Assembly (NCBI GenBank): GCA_902514875.1
Contig: CABXSY010000003.1
Location: 1 to 64,000, forward strand
Direction of reading: 5' to 3'
DNA: 64,000 bases
Source: an uncultured Alphaproteobacteria bacterium
GTDB lineage: Bacteria; Pseudomonadota; Alphaproteobacteria; HIMB59; GCA-002718135
This document shows positions 10,207 to 23,257 of this stretch, piece after piece. Made by a program: the position numbers and the translations under genes. The notes under the pieces were generated by a model that saw nothing but the letters and a program-made list of their open reading frames with translations, searched no databases and was not told where the DNA came from. Position 1 is the stretch's first letter. The number at the start of each line of letters is the position of its first letter.

Positions 10207-10901
10207 TTTGTTTCACTAATAAAATTTTTAATTATTTTTATATCATATTTTGTTATTAAAAATTCAGGATGCCATTGTAAGCCAATACACCATTTGTGTT
10301 TTTTATGCTCTATTCCTTCAATAACTCCATCATTGGCTACACATGAAACATTCAAGTCTTTACCAATTTTTTTTACTGATTGATGATGTGCACTATTAAC
10401 ATTTATTTTTTGAGCACCACATATTTTATGTAGTTGAGTATTTTTCGAAATATTAACACTGTGACTAGTTTGATTTCTTGGATTCACTTGTTCATGGTTT
10501 ATCGGATCTCTTTTTAAATCTTGTATTAATGTTCCACCACATGCAACATTAATAAGTTGTGCACCACCACAAATTCCTAATATAGGTTTGTTGTATTTAA
10601 AAAAATTATTAAAAATATTTAATTCAAAATTTGTTCTCTTATTTTTAATATTTTTAGATTGAGTAATACTTGTTTTATATAATTTAGGATGAATATCGAA
10701 ATCTCCTCCTGTAATAATTAAACCATCAATTAAATGACAAAAATCATCAATATATTTTTTTTCATGTAACAAAGGAAATGGAATAGCATTAAATTTTGTT
10801 AAGGAAGTTAAGTAATTTTCCCTCAATGCATACCATGGAAATTTTGAGTATGTTTTCTTTTTTTCACTATCAAGAGTTATTCCAATAATTGGTTTTTTCA
10901 T
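10203..10901 (-). CDS. gamma-glutamyl-gamma-aminobutyrate hydrolase family protein (class I GATase, peptidase C26)
   Basis: GLIITGGDFDIHP, PILGICGGAQLINVACGGTLIQDL, GLQWHPEF. Confidence 0.88.
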   Translation of the reverse strand: MKKPIIGITLDSEKKKTYSKFPWYALRENYLTSLTKFNAIPFPLLHEKKYIDDFCHLIDGLIITGGDFDIHPKLYKTSITQSKNIKNKRTNFELNIFNNFFKYNKPILGICGGAQLINVACGGTLIQDLKRDPINHEQVNPRNQTSHSVNISKNTQLHKICGAQKINVNSAHHQSVKKIGKDLNVSCVANDGVIEGIEHKKHKWCIGLQWHPEFLITKYDIKIIKNFISETK

Positions 10902-10941
10902 TATAATTCAACTATAATGTACAACATAAGTGTGTTCCAGA

Positions 10942-11397
10942 ATGAACGTTGATTTTTTTATGAAAGAAGCAATTATTGAAGCAGACAAAGCTTATAATTT
11001 AAATGAGGTTCCAGTTGGAGGAATAATTGTTGATAATACAACGAACAAGATTGTAGCCAGAAGCTACAACACAGTAAATAAAAATAAAAATGCTATCAAA
11101 CATTGTGAATTAAATCTTATTCAAGAAACTTGCGAAAGACTAAAACTTAAATATTTAGAAAATATGACATTATTTGTTACCTTGGAACCATGCACAATGT
11201 GCGCTAGCGCAATAAGTGAAGTACATATTAAAGATCTATATTTTGGTGCGTATGATGAAAAAAATGGAGGAATCGAAAAACTTCGAATTGCTTTTCAAAG
11301 AGAAAATATATTTATGCCAAATATTTATGGTGGCATTATGCAAAAAGAATGTAGTAATTTATTAAAAAAATTTTTTAAAAATAAGTATGATAGATAA
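10942..11397 (+). CDS. tadA: tRNA-adenosine deaminase-like nucleoside deaminase
   Basis: PCTMCASA zinc motif and NEVPVGGIIVD; start likely ATG 10942 rather than the GTG at 10930 in the track. First zinc motif reads HCE instead of the usual HAE. Confidence 0.8.
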   Translation: MNVDFFMKEAIIEADKAYNLNEVPVGGIIVDNTTNKIVARSYNTVNKNKNAIKHCELNLIQETCERLKLKYLENMTLFVTLEPCTMCASAISEVHIKDLYFGAYDEKNGGIEKLRIAFQRENIFMPNIYGGIMQKECSNLLKKFFKNKYDR

Positions 11398-12718
11398 AAT
11401 TAATATACCAGAATTTCAAGTTTCAGAATTTAATCAAGCATTTAAAGAAGTAATTGAATCCAATTTTAACTATGTAAGAATTAAAGGAGAGATTTCTGAG
11501 GTTAAAACTGCAACAAGAGGGCAAATTTATCTAACACTTAAAGACGAAGATTCAATTTTAAGTGGAGTTATTTGGGATCAGAAAAAAAAATATTTAGATA
11601 TAAATCCAGAAATAGGCCTAGAAATAATTGCAACAGGGAGAATCACCACTTGGTCTCGCTATAAAACTACTTACCAAATAGATATTGATAAAATTGAATT
11701 TGCAGGAGAGGGAGCACTTTTAAAACTTATTGAAGAAAGAAAAAAAAGACTTCAAAAAAAAGGCTATTTTGATGAAGATAAAAAAATCCCATTACCTTTT
11801 CTACCTGAGAGATTAGGTATTATTACCTCTCCCGCCGGCTCTGTAGTCCACGACATAATTAATAGAGTAAATGATCGTTTTCCAATGCCTTTAGATATAT
11901 GGCCTGTTGCTGTACAAGGTGTTGACGCAGCAGATAGCATTATAAATGCTATTGAAGGTTTCAACAAACTTAAATCCTGTAAACCAGATATTCTTATTGT
12001 TGCTAGAGGTGGAGGTAGCACCGAAGACTTAATGGCATTTAATGATGAAAATCTTGCAACAAGTATTTTTGAATCAAAAATACCAATTATTTCAGCAATA
12101 GGTCATGAAACAGATACAACAATTATTGATTTAGTATCAGATTTGAGAGCGTCTACACCAACAGCGGCAGCTGAAAAAGCTACCCCAGTTAGATTTGAAT
12201 TAATAGAAAAAATTAAAAATTTACAACTTAGATTAAACACAAAAGTTAATTCAGAAATCCAGTCCAAAAAGGAAAATTACGAATACTTAAATAAGTTTCT
12301 TAAATCACCAAGCTCAATAGTTAATAATTACAAGGAAAAGCTTTTAGATGATTTTAAAAATTTGACATTATCAATTGAAAACAGATTTAGTATATCTAAA
12401 TTGAATCTCATAAATTTAGCTAAATCTGTAATTTCCCCAGATTCTTTAGTAAGCTTAACACAAACAAAGATAGATAATCTTACAAAAAATCTTAATTTAA
12501 ATATTGCTAATAACTACAAAGATAACCTTGAAAAATATAAAGCAAATATCAGATTACTTAATTCAAATTCTATCTCTTCAAATCTAAAAAAAGGATACTC
12601 TATTTTGATGAATAAAAAGAAAATTGTTAAGACTATAAAAAAAATTGCTACCAATGATCAGTTATCTGTTAAGCTTATTGATGGCACCATTGATATAAAG
12701 GTAAAAAAAATTAACTAA
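11387..12718 (+). CDS. xseA: exodeoxyribonuclease VII large subunit
   Basis: N-terminal OB fold (VRIKGEISEVK), ITSPAGSVVHDII, ILIVARGGGSTEDLMAFNDE, AIGHETDTTIID. Confidence 0.96.
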   Translation: MIDKINIPEFQVSEFNQAFKEVIESNFNYVRIKGEISEVKTATRGQIYLTLKDEDSILSGVIWDQKKKYLDINPEIGLEIIATGRITTWSRYKTTYQIDIDKIEFAGEGALLKLIEERKKRLQKKGYFDEDKKIPLPFLPERLGIITSPAGSVVHDIINRVNDRFPMPLDIWPVAVQGVDAADSIINAIEGFNKLKSCKPDILIVARGGGSTEDLMAFNDENLATSIFESKIPIISAIGHETDTTIIDLVSDLRASTPTAAAEKATPVRFELIEKIKNLQLRLNTKVNSEIQSKKENYEYLNKFLKSPSSIVNNYKEKLLDDFKNLTLSIENRFSISKLNLINLAKSVISPDSLVSLTQTKIDNLTKNLNLNIANNYKDNLEKYKANIRLLNSNSISSNLKKGYSILMNKKKIVKTIKKIATNDQLSVKLIDGTIDIKVKKIN

Positions 12719-13574
12719 ATCTCTTGTGTTGCCAAAACCATTGAGAGGGCTCTGATTTAATCCACTCTTCTATTTTGTAATGTATTGTTTCCATCATTTG
12801 ATTATCACTTACATTTACATCATTGTGATAAAAAGGCTCAAGAAAGGTTAACTCAATTTTTCCATTATCAATTCTTTTATTTCTAATTGGGATTATTGGT
12901 AGTTTATATTTTCTGGCTAGTTTTAAAAAACCTGTTTGTGTTTTAACTTTTCTTTTAAAAAATAAAACTTCTTCTCCAGAAGAATCTTTTTGATCAATTA
13001 CAACCAACATTGATAAAGAATTTCTTATAGCTGTGGTTATATCTTTAGCACTTTTTTTACCTTTTGGAGTATAAAAACTTTTAGATGATACAAGTGAACT
13101 TCTTCTAATTTTTAATAATAGTTTATCTATAAAATGATTATTAATATGCCTATATACTGCACCTAGATTTACGCCAATTCTATCTAGACTAGGTACTACA
13201 ACTTCCCAATTAGACTGATGAATACATATAAATATGCCTTGAGAATTATTTTTAATTAAATTTTCAATATTTTCAATTTTATTGTACTTTATTTTTTTTT
13301 TGCTAAATAAATAGTTTAATCTAGGAAGTTCAGAAATTGTTCTGCCTAAATTATCCCAACTTTTTTTCACTATACTTTTAACCTCCTCCTCTTTCATATT
13401 AGGAAATACATATTTGCAATTTTTAATCGCAGTTTTGTTTGCACCTGATAATTTACCAAAAGTACTAAACAAAAAAGAAGTAAATTTAGCCGATATATTT
13501 AATGGTAAAAGTTTAAATAAGAAAAAAATTAAAAAAACAATAATATATTCAAAGAAATAAATTATATTTTTCAT
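12711..13574 (-). CDS. LpxL/HtrB-type lysophospholipid acyltransferase
   Basis: CIHQSNWEV (HX4D/E-like), VVIDQKDSSGEEVLFFKRK, SEPSQWFWQHKRF C-terminus typical of lauroyl/lipid A acyltransferases. Confidence 0.88.
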   Translation of the reverse strand: MKNIIYFFEYIIVFLIFFLFKLLPLNISAKFTSFLFSTFGKLSGANKTAIKNCKYVFPNMKEEEVKSIVKKSWDNLGRTISELPRLNYLFSKKKIKYNKIENIENLIKNNSQGIFICIHQSNWEVVVPSLDRIGVNLGAVYRHINNHFIDKLLLKIRRSSLVSSKSFYTPKGKKSAKDITTAIRNSLSMLVVIDQKDSSGEEVLFFKRKVKTQTGFLKLARKYKLPIIPIRNKRIDNGKIELTFLEPFYHNDVNVSDNQMMETIHYKIEEWIKSEPSQWFWQHKRFS

Positions 13575-14569
13575 ATTGCTAAATCATTTATTTTATTCTC
13601 TAAAATGTTACCTAATATTTCTTTAAGTAGATTTTCATCATCAAATTTAATTTCCCCATTCAATGTACTTACTAAAGATCGATATGATTTAGGTATTCTA
13701 ACAAAATCTTTTTTTGTAGTCACTAATACTGATTTTGTAAGATTTGCATTTTCTGCTAAATTTAACATATCATTTTCATCAAAAATATGGTGATCAGGAT
13801 AGCTGATTTTTTTTTCTAAAATAGCCCCTTGTTCAGAAAGTGAATTATAAAATTTTTCAGGATAGGCAATACCTGCAAAGGCTGTCACTTTTTGATTTTT
13901 ATATATTTTATTATCTGTACTTATTTGAAATTTAGCATGAATAATAGGAACAGTACTTGGAATTTTATCTTTTACATCTTGAGATATTTCTCCAATTACG
14001 ATTACAAGATTTGCTCTGGAAATACCTCTTGATATACTCTCTCTAAGAGGACCAGATGGGATTACCCTTTTATTTCCAAAGCCCTGTTCTCCATTAATAA
14101 CAATAATTGAAAAATCTTTTTGAAGAGCTGGATTTTGAAAACCATCATCCATAATTATACAATCAGCACCTTTTTCTTTAGCTAAAACAAAGGATTTATT
14201 TCTATCTTGACCAATCCAAGTTGGCGCAACTTCAGCTAGTAATAAAGATTCGTCACCAACACTTTTTGCAGAATGCCATTCTTTCACAAGAACATTAGAT
14301 TTTTCAATACCGCCATATCCTCTTGAAACAAAGTGAGGATTATATCCACTAAGTTTTAATAAATTTCCAATTTTTAAAGCAACTGGTGTTTTACCAGCTC
14401 CTCCTACCACTATATTTCCAATACAAATTATTGGGATGCTAGAAGATGATTTTCTGCTAATGAAATTTCTTATTTTAGTCCCAAATCTAAAAACTAATGA
14501 AAGTGGATACAAAGAGTTCGACAAGTATGTATCATTTTTTTTATACCAAAATTTAGGAGCTTTAAGCAT
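13571..14569 (-). CDS. lpxK: tetraacyldisaccharide 4'-kinase
   Basis: PIICIGNIVVGGAGKTPV, HFVSRGYGG, VGDESLLLA, DCIIMDDGFQN. Start set at the MLKAPKFWYKK methionine; the track start at 14647 would overlap waaA by 77 bp. Confidence 0.93.
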   Translation of the reverse strand: MLKAPKFWYKKNDTYLSNSLYPLSLVFRFGTKIRNFISRKSSSSIPIICIGNIVVGGAGKTPVALKIGNLLKLSGYNPHFVSRGYGGIEKSNVLVKEWHSAKSVGDESLLLAEVAPTWIGQDRNKSFVLAKEKGADCIIMDDGFQNPALQKDFSIIVINGEQGFGNKRVIPSGPLRESISRGISRANLVIVIGEISQDVKDKIPSTVPIIHAKFQISTDNKIYKNQKVTAFAGIAYPEKFYNSLSEQGAILEKKISYPDHHIFDENDMLNLAENANLTKSVLVTTKKDFVRIPKSYRSLVSTLNGEIKFDDENLLKEILGNILENKINDLAI

Positions 14570-14570
14570 T

Positions 14571-15791
14571 TTAATTAATATACTTTTCAATGTTTTGAAA
14601 AAGTTTTTCTTTTTCAAAAAAAGACCTATTTGAAAACTCAAGTGCATTTGTTTGAATTTTTTTAATTTCCAAATTATTATTTATTAATGCTCTCATCTTT
14701 ATATCAATGTCATCAAACTTATTTACAACTATACATGCATTTGCTTTTACCATATCTTCATAAATATTAGTCCAATTATCAACATAATTACCGCTAATAA
14801 TAGCACATCCATAACTTGCAGGCTCTATAGGATTATGTCCACCAATATTTTTTAAAAAAGAACCACCTAAAATAACCAAATCACTAATTTTAAAATATTG
14901 ATCTAATTTTCCAAAACTGTCAATTATAACGATATTATTTTCTTCATATTCTTTTTTAGATTCTAAAGAAATATTAAATCCTTCATTATTTAATTCTTGC
15001 TTAATTGTACCAACTCTTTCTGGGTGCCTTGGTGCAATATAAATTTTTAAATTAAATTCACGAATTGTTTTTTTAATACATTTAATTATCTCCTTTTCTT
15101 CATTAGAATGAGTACTTGCAATCATGATTATATTTGATTGATCTTTATTTACTGAAGAATTGTTTTTATTCTTAGCTAATTTTAAATTTCCAACATAGTC
15201 AATTTCTAAGTTTGTTAACTCTTGAATTCTTTTCTTATCATCTGTGCTTTGTGCAAAAATTTTATTAAAACTCTTTAATGAGCTTCTGTAGAAATTTTTT
15301 GAGCTTTTCCATTTTTTAAAAGAAGTTGGAGAAATCCTTGCATTTAAATATAAACAATGGATATTTTTTATTCTAATTTTATTAAGCATATTTGGCCAAA
15401 TATCTGACTCTATCCATAGAATCAGATTTGGTTTCCAAAAGTTTAAAAATCTTGAACACCATAGAGAAACATCAAATGGGATATACTGATGGATAATTTT
15501 ATTTTTATAAAACTCTTTAATATATTCCGCTGAAGATTTTGTTGTTGTAGTCACTAAAATATCAAATACTTTATGATATCGTTCTATAATTAAATCTGAA
15601 GATTTAAATTCGCCAATACTTGCTGCATGTATCCATAAAATTTTTTTCTCACTATTTTTTTTTACCGTTGGTTTCCCGAACCTTTCAATAAATCTTAATC
15701 TATCCTCTTTTTTTCTATAGATGCGAATAAATATATTAAAAATAATTACTGGTATGAGAAGAGTACTGAGTATTTGATATATTCTAAGCAT
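14571..15791 (-). CDS. waaA: 3-deoxy-D-manno-octulosonic acid transferase
   Basis: IWIHAASIGEF, PRHPERV, GHNPIEPASYGCAIISG motifs of KdtA/WaaA. Confidence 0.93.
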   Translation of the reverse strand: MLRIYQILSTLLIPVIIFNIFIRIYRKKEDRLRFIERFGKPTVKKNSEKKILWIHAASIGEFKSSDLIIERYHKVFDILVTTTTKSSAEYIKEFYKNKIIHQYIPFDVSLWCSRFLNFWKPNLILWIESDIWPNMLNKIRIKNIHCLYLNARISPTSFKKWKSSKNFYRSSLKSFNKIFAQSTDDKKRIQELTNLEIDYVGNLKLAKNKNNSSVNKDQSNIIMIASTHSNEEKEIIKCIKKTIREFNLKIYIAPRHPERVGTIKQELNNEGFNISLESKKEYEENNIVIIDSFGKLDQYFKISDLVILGGSFLKNIGGHNPIEPASYGCAIISGNYVDNWTNIYEDMVKANACIVVNKFDDIDIKMRALINNNLEIKKIQTNALEFSNRSFFEKEKLFQNIEKYIN

Positions 15792-16455
15792 GTAGATTTT
15801 TTTCTGCTGATTCCATGCAATAATTAATTTTTTCTTCCAAGAAATTCTTATATTTGTCTAAATCATCATCTTTAGTTGAAGAAGGAATAGTAATTGGCTC
15901 ACCCCAGACAAATCTACATTTTGAAAATGGATATGTTATTAAAAATGAGTCCCAAGATTTAAGTTTAAGATTTTTATTTGAAGCAAAACCAAGTGGTATA
16001 ATTGGGACTTGAGAATGAATTGCAATTTTTATAACTCCTTCTGAAACTTTCTTATTAGGTCCTCTTGGTCCATCAGGAGTAATACCAATATAATTTCTAT
16101 CTTTTAAAATTTTAAATACCTTCCTTAATGAAGGTGATTTATTTTTTGACACTATAGAAACATTTTTTAAATTAAAATGACCTGCAATATATGCACCAAA
16201 ACGACCATCACTATGACTAGATGCTAACATATTTAACACAGATTTACTTTTCCATACATGTCCTATCATCATTAATTGACCATGCCAAAATGCTAAAATA
16301 AAAGGTTTATTCTCTCTCCATAATTTTTCTGGTAACTCAGAGTTTACAATCTGTATTTTAGAAGTGTAACATACGAATAAGATATATAGGTAACCTATAA
16401 ATGCCAATATTTTTTGAGAAATAGAAAATTTAAAAATTTTTTTTTTAAAACTCAT
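15784..16455 (-). CDS. DUF374 lysophospholipid acyltransferase family protein
   Basis: FILAFWHGQLMMIGHVW, SSHSDGRFGA, GITPDGPRGPNKKVSEG. Confidence 0.88.
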   Translation of the reverse strand: MSFKKKIFKFSISQKILAFIGYLYILFVCYTSKIQIVNSELPEKLWRENKPFILAFWHGQLMMIGHVWKSKSVLNMLASSHSDGRFGAYIAGHFNLKNVSIVSKNKSPSLRKVFKILKDRNYIGITPDGPRGPNKKVSEGVIKIAIHSQVPIIPLGFASNKNLKLKSWDSFLITYPFSKCRFVWGEPITIPSSTKDDDLDKYKNFLEEKINYCMESAEKNLHA

Positions 16456-18193
16456 TTTCTAACTGTTCTCGTAGTTGTAATTTTTTATAAATAGTTGACT
16501 TTGAAATTAACTCTTCATGTGATCCTTGACTTTCAATTTTACCTTTATCTAAAACGTAGATAATGTCTGCGTCTTCTATTGTGCTTAATCTATGTGCAAT
16601 TATTAACTTAGTTTTGTTATTCATAAGATTATTAATTGTTTCATGAATCTTATTTTCAGTAATGTTATCAAGAGAAGATGTAGCTTCATCCATAATTAAA
16701 AGTGGTGCATCTTTTATTAGAGCTCGGGCAATAGCAATTCTTTGTCTTTGTCCACCTGATAATTTTATACCGTTTTCTCCGATAACAGTGTGTAGTTTTT
16801 GATCCAATTCTTTTGAAAAATTATTCACACCAGCATTTTTAGCAACTAATCCAATCTCTTCATCACTTGCTTCAAGGTTTCCATATTTAATATTATTAAA
16901 AATACTCTCATTAAATAAAATTGTCTCTTGAGTAACTATTGAAACACTACTTCTTAAATCTGTCAGATCGAGTTCTTTTATATCTTTTGAATTAATTAAT
17001 ATAGAACCTGAATAATTATCATATAATCGCAAAATTATATTTGCTATCGTCGATTTACCAGATCCAGATAAGCCAACTAATGCAACTTTTTTTCCTTTTG
17101 GTATTCTTAAACTTATTTTATCAAGTACTGTAATATCGTTATACGCAAATGAAACATCTTTAAAAACAATGTCTCCATCAAGATCTGTAGTTTTTTTTGT
17201 AGTAATATTTTCGATATTTTTTTCACTTGTATCTAAAAGTTTAAATATTCTTTCAGCTCCAGCTAGTCCTTCTTGGACACTAATGTTTAGATTGCCAAGT
17301 GCCTTTACTGGTTGATAAGCCAGAAGAAGACTTACTAAAAAACTCATAAATTGACCTGTTGTCATACTTTCATTTAAGACAAAAACTCCCCCAGCATAAA
17401 TTGAAAGTGCTACGGCTAAACTTCCAATAAATTCCATTAAAGGGCTTAAGCGATTGCTAATAAAGGCAGATTTTGTAAAATATTTTTGAATGAAACTAAT
17501 TGTTTTAAATGCTCTTTGTTTTTCATAGTTTTCTCTTGAATATGCTTTTACCTGTCTAATACCTTTAATACTCTCAGCTAATACATTAGAAAAAACTGCA
17601 ATTTCGTTTTGAATAGTGTAAGTAATTTTTCTTATACTCTTTCCAATTTTTCTTATGGGCCATATTGCTAAAGGGAATGCAAAAAAAGCAAAAAGAGTTA
17701 GGGTCCAACTTTGGTAAAACATATTACCTAGTAAAAAAATAATAACTAAAACATCTTTTATAATCCCTGTTACAGATTTGACTATTGCAAGTCTTAAGTA
17801 GTAAGTATCATTAATGAGTCTTGAAATTAAATTACCTGACTTAGAGTCATTATAAAATTTCATATTTAAATACATGAGTTTTTCAAACATCTGAGTTTGA
17901 AGCTTTGCAATAATAGAATGTGCAACTTTACTCATTTGATAAGAGTGAGTATATGTTGCTAATCCTTTACAGAGGGTCACTATAATAATTGCAATTGGAA
18001 TTAAAAATAACATTTCTTTATTCCCTTTGATTAAGACTTCATCAAGCGCAGGTCTTACTAACCAAGCATGTAAGCCTGTTGCTGCTGCTGAAATAACCAT
18101 CATAAATAAAGCTAAAATTATTTTGAGTTTATGACTCATTAAATATTGCAATACTATTCGTGAAGTAACTGACTGTTTTTTATCTGAAGACAT
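16445..18193 (-). CDS. MsbA-type lipid A/exporter ABC transporter (fused TM-NBD)
   Basis: GLSGSGKSTIANIILR Walker A, LSGGQRQRIAIARAL signature, LLIMDEATSSLD Walker B, six predicted TMs; next to Kdo/lipid A genes. Confidence 0.93.
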   Translation of the reverse strand: MSSDKKQSVTSRIVLQYLMSHKLKIILALFMMVISAAATGLHAWLVRPALDEVLIKGNKEMLFLIPIAIIIVTLCKGLATYTHSYQMSKVAHSIIAKLQTQMFEKLMYLNMKFYNDSKSGNLISRLINDTYYLRLAIVKSVTGIIKDVLVIIFLLGNMFYQSWTLTLFAFFAFPLAIWPIRKIGKSIRKITYTIQNEIAVFSNVLAESIKGIRQVKAYSRENYEKQRAFKTISFIQKYFTKSAFISNRLSPLMEFIGSLAVALSIYAGGVFVLNESMTTGQFMSFLVSLLLAYQPVKALGNLNISVQEGLAGAERIFKLLDTSEKNIENITTKKTTDLDGDIVFKDVSFAYNDITVLDKISLRIPKGKKVALVGLSGSGKSTIANIILRLYDNYSGSILINSKDIKELDLTDLRSSVSIVTQETILFNESIFNNIKYGNLEASDEEIGLVAKNAGVNNFSKELDQKLHTVIGENGIKLSGGQRQRIAIARALIKDAPLLIMDEATSSLDNITENKIHETINNLMNNKTKLIIAHRLSTIEDADIIYVLDKGKIESQGSHEELISKSTIYKKLQLREQLENEF

Positions 18194-19056
18194 TAAAAAG
18201 TTTGTAAAAGTAAAAACAACATAATTGCAAAAATATTATTTTGTCTGAAATAATAATTTGAACTTAACGGTGATGTTATATCCCATTTCTGAATTGCTAT
18301 ATACGTACAAATTGCGATAGTTGCTATAATAATTGAACTTAGTAAAAAATTTGAGGAATTCCATACAAAATAAGACAATATAATTAAGATAATAAGATAG
18401 CATGCTTGAACAAATCTTTTACCATTTTTATCAAAATAAACTGCTGTAGATTTAATTTTATTTAAAATATCATCTGCCTTATCTTGGTAGGCATAAATCG
18501 TATCATATGCAAATGTCCAAAATATACATACAAAATACAATAAAAGAAAATCAAATGTAATTCGTGTATTAAATTGCATTGATACTATTAGCACACCCCA
18601 ACTAAAAATAATTCCAAGGAATAACTGTGGGAAGTAAGTTATTCTTTTCATAAAAGGATATAAAATTACAAATGGCACACTTAACAAACCTAATACAATT
18701 GATTGAAAATTAAACTCAAGAAGAATGAAAAAACTAATTACCAATAATATAGTTAATAATAATATGGATTCAGTAATAGAAATTTTCTTAGATGCTAAGG
18801 GTCTAAATTTGGTACGTGTAACTTTTTGATCAAAATCAATATCGATAATATCATTAATTATACAACCTGCGCTTCTCATTAAAAAAGAACCAATTAAAAA
18901 AAGTAAATACCAAAATAATAGTTTAGAAGTTTCTATTTTTAGTAACGCTAAACCAAACCAGCAAGGCCACATTAATAGAAGGAAGCCAATAGGTTTGTTC
19001 AGTCTAATTAACTCACAGTAATCAAATATTTTTTTTACAACTAAGTTATCCCACAT
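18193..19056 (-). CDS. ubiA: 4-hydroxybenzoate polyprenyltransferase
   Basis: RLNKPIGFLLLMWPCWFGL, AGCIINDIIDIDFDQKVTRTKFRPLAS, YAYQDKADD motifs. Confidence 0.95.
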   Translation of the reverse strand: MWDNLVVKKIFDYCELIRLNKPIGFLLLMWPCWFGLALLKIETSKLLFWYLLFLIGSFLMRSAGCIINDIIDIDFDQKVTRTKFRPLASKKISITESILLLTILLVISFFILLEFNFQSIVLGLLSVPFVILYPFMKRITYFPQLFLGIIFSWGVLIVSMQFNTRITFDFLLLYFVCIFWTFAYDTIYAYQDKADDILNKIKSTAVYFDKNGKRFVQACYLIILIILSYFVWNSSNFLLSSIIIATIAICTYIAIQKWDITSPLSSNYYFRQNNIFAIMLFLLLQTF

Positions 19057-19091
19057 ATATGAATATAATGTTATAATTCTAAAACATTGAA

Positions 19092-19823
19092 ATGAAAATG
19101 TCTAAAACACGATTATTTGTATCAAAAAAATTATCAGCCAATATTTTAATTTATATAAAAAATAAGCAGCACCACTTTTTAAAAAATGTTCTTAGAATCA
19201 AAAAAGAAGATAACATAAATTTGTTCGATGGTTTGACAGGTGAATGGTTATCTAAAGTAATTTCTATCAATAGAGATAACATTGTTTTACAAATACAAAA
19301 CAAATTGAGAGAACTTCATCATGAACCTGATTTATGGTTAATATTTGCTCCAATCAAATCTTATAGAATGAATATTACCATTCAAAAAGCTACTGAGCTT
19401 GGCATCTCTAGATTTATTCCGATTTTGACAGAATATACAAATCAATCAAAAATAAATTTTAAAAATTTTGAATTAAATATGATTGAAGCATCAGAACAAT
19501 CTGAGAGATTATCCATTCCAACTTTAGATAAAACAATTAAACTAGATGATTTAGTTAACAATTTTCCATCTGAGAGAGGGTTAGTTTTTTGTGATGAAGG
19601 AAATGAAAATTTACCTACTATTTACAATGCATTAACTAATGAAACAAAAAAATACAAAAAATGGGCTGTCATTATTGGACCTGAAGGCGGTTTTTCTGAA
19701 AAGGAACGAAGAACCATCTCTTCTTTGTCTTCATGTATACCTGTATCTTTGGGAAAAAGAATTTTACGCTCAGACACTGCAACAACAGCTGCAATTTTTT
19801 CTATTCAATCGGTCATTGAATAA
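19092..19823 (+). CDS. rsmE: 16S rRNA (uracil(1498)-N(3))-methyltransferase
   Basis: KATELGISRFIPI, EASEQSERLSIP, IGPEGGFSEKE, SLGKRILRSDTAT motifs. Confidence 0.95.
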   Translation: MKMSKTRLFVSKKLSANILIYIKNKQHHFLKNVLRIKKEDNINLFDGLTGEWLSKVISINRDNIVLQIQNKLRELHHEPDLWLIFAPIKSYRMNITIQKATELGISRFIPILTEYTNQSKINFKNFELNMIEASEQSERLSIPTLDKTIKLDDLVNNFPSERGLVFCDEGNENLPTIYNALTNETKKYKKWAVIIGPEGGFSEKERRTISSLSSCIPVSLGKRILRSDTATTAAIFSIQSVIE

Positions 19824-19921
19824 ATCATAATGAGCGACAACCTGTCCTAGAATTTTGCCTCTAAATCACTGGTTAATTTACTGAATAATTTATTTATTAG
19901 TATATACATAATTTAAATAAG

Positions 19922-22331
<2,410 letters not shown>

Positions 22332-22336
22332 TAATT

Positions 22337-23257
22337 GTGGAGGTTAAAACCTTATTAGAGGAGGGCTATAGCAATAATATCTTTTTAAGAAAAACTAAAG
22401 GATATTATGAGCTCATGAAGCCAAGAGTAATGTCCCTAGTTATTTTTACCGCCTTCACTGGAATGTTTTTAGCACCAGACCAGATTCCTATTTTAAATTA
22501 TTTAATTATTATTTTTGCAGTTGCCTTAGGAGCAGGTTCTTCAGCTGCAATCAATATGTGGTTTGATGAAGATATAGATAGAACTATGAAAAGAACTAAA
22601 CTGAGGCCAATTCCTCTTGGAATAGTTTCAAAAAATGAAGCTTTGGTTCTTGGAATTCTTACTGGAACAGTTTCATTAATTTTAATGCAATGGTTTTCTA
22701 ATTCACTTGCTACAAGCTTATTACTTTTTACAATTTTGTTTTATATATTTATTTATACCTTTTGGTTAAAAAGAACCACGTCGCTTAACATTGTAATAGG
22801 TGGGGCAGCTGGAGCTATTCCACCAATAATTGGATGGACATCCGTTACTCCTGAGATTAGTCTTTTGCCATTAAGTATGTTTGTAATTATTTTTTTTTGG
22901 ACGCCACCACATTTCTGGGCTTTATCAGTTTATAGATTTAATGATTATGCAAAAGCTAAAGTTCCTATGTTGCCAAATGTTAGCAGTATAGATGAAACAA
23001 AAAGACAAATTATTTATTACTCAGTAATTTTGATAGCTTCAAGCTATCTACCGAATATTGATAAGGGAGTAGGTTTAATATATTTTGTAATAGCAACAAT
23101 TTTAAATTTCTTTTTACTAAACAACGCAATTAAGTTAAAAAAATCTAAAGAAAAAAAATCAATTCCAAATACTGAGGGATTAAAATTTTTTGCATTAACT
23201 ATATTTTACCTTTTTAGTTTGTTTGCTGGATTATTAATTGACCATGTGATTATGTAA
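22337..23257 (+). CDS. ctaB: protoheme IX farnesyltransferase (GTG start)
   Basis: MKPRVMSLVIFTAFTGMF, INMWFDEDIDRTMKRTKLRP, WTPPHFWALS. Confidence 0.95.
   Translation: MEVKTLLEEGYSNNIFLRKTKGYYELMKPRVMSLVIFTAFTGMFLAPDQIPILNYLIIIFAVALGAGSSAAINMWFDEDIDRTMKRTKLRPIPLGIVSKNEALVLGILTGTVSLILMQWFSNSLATSLLLFTILFYIFIYTFWLKRTTSLNIVIGGAAGAIPPIIGWTSVTPEISLLPLSMFVIIFFWTPPHFWALSVYRFNDYAKAKVPMLPNVSSIDETKRQIIYYSVILIASSYLPNIDKGVGLIYFVIATILNFFLLNNAIKLKKSKEKKSIPNTEGLKFFALTIFYLFSLFAGLLIDHVIM

Noticed and set aside
13605-14633. Plus-strand ORFs (62 and 65 aa) across lpxK
   Set aside because: Antisense to a well-supported LpxK frame.
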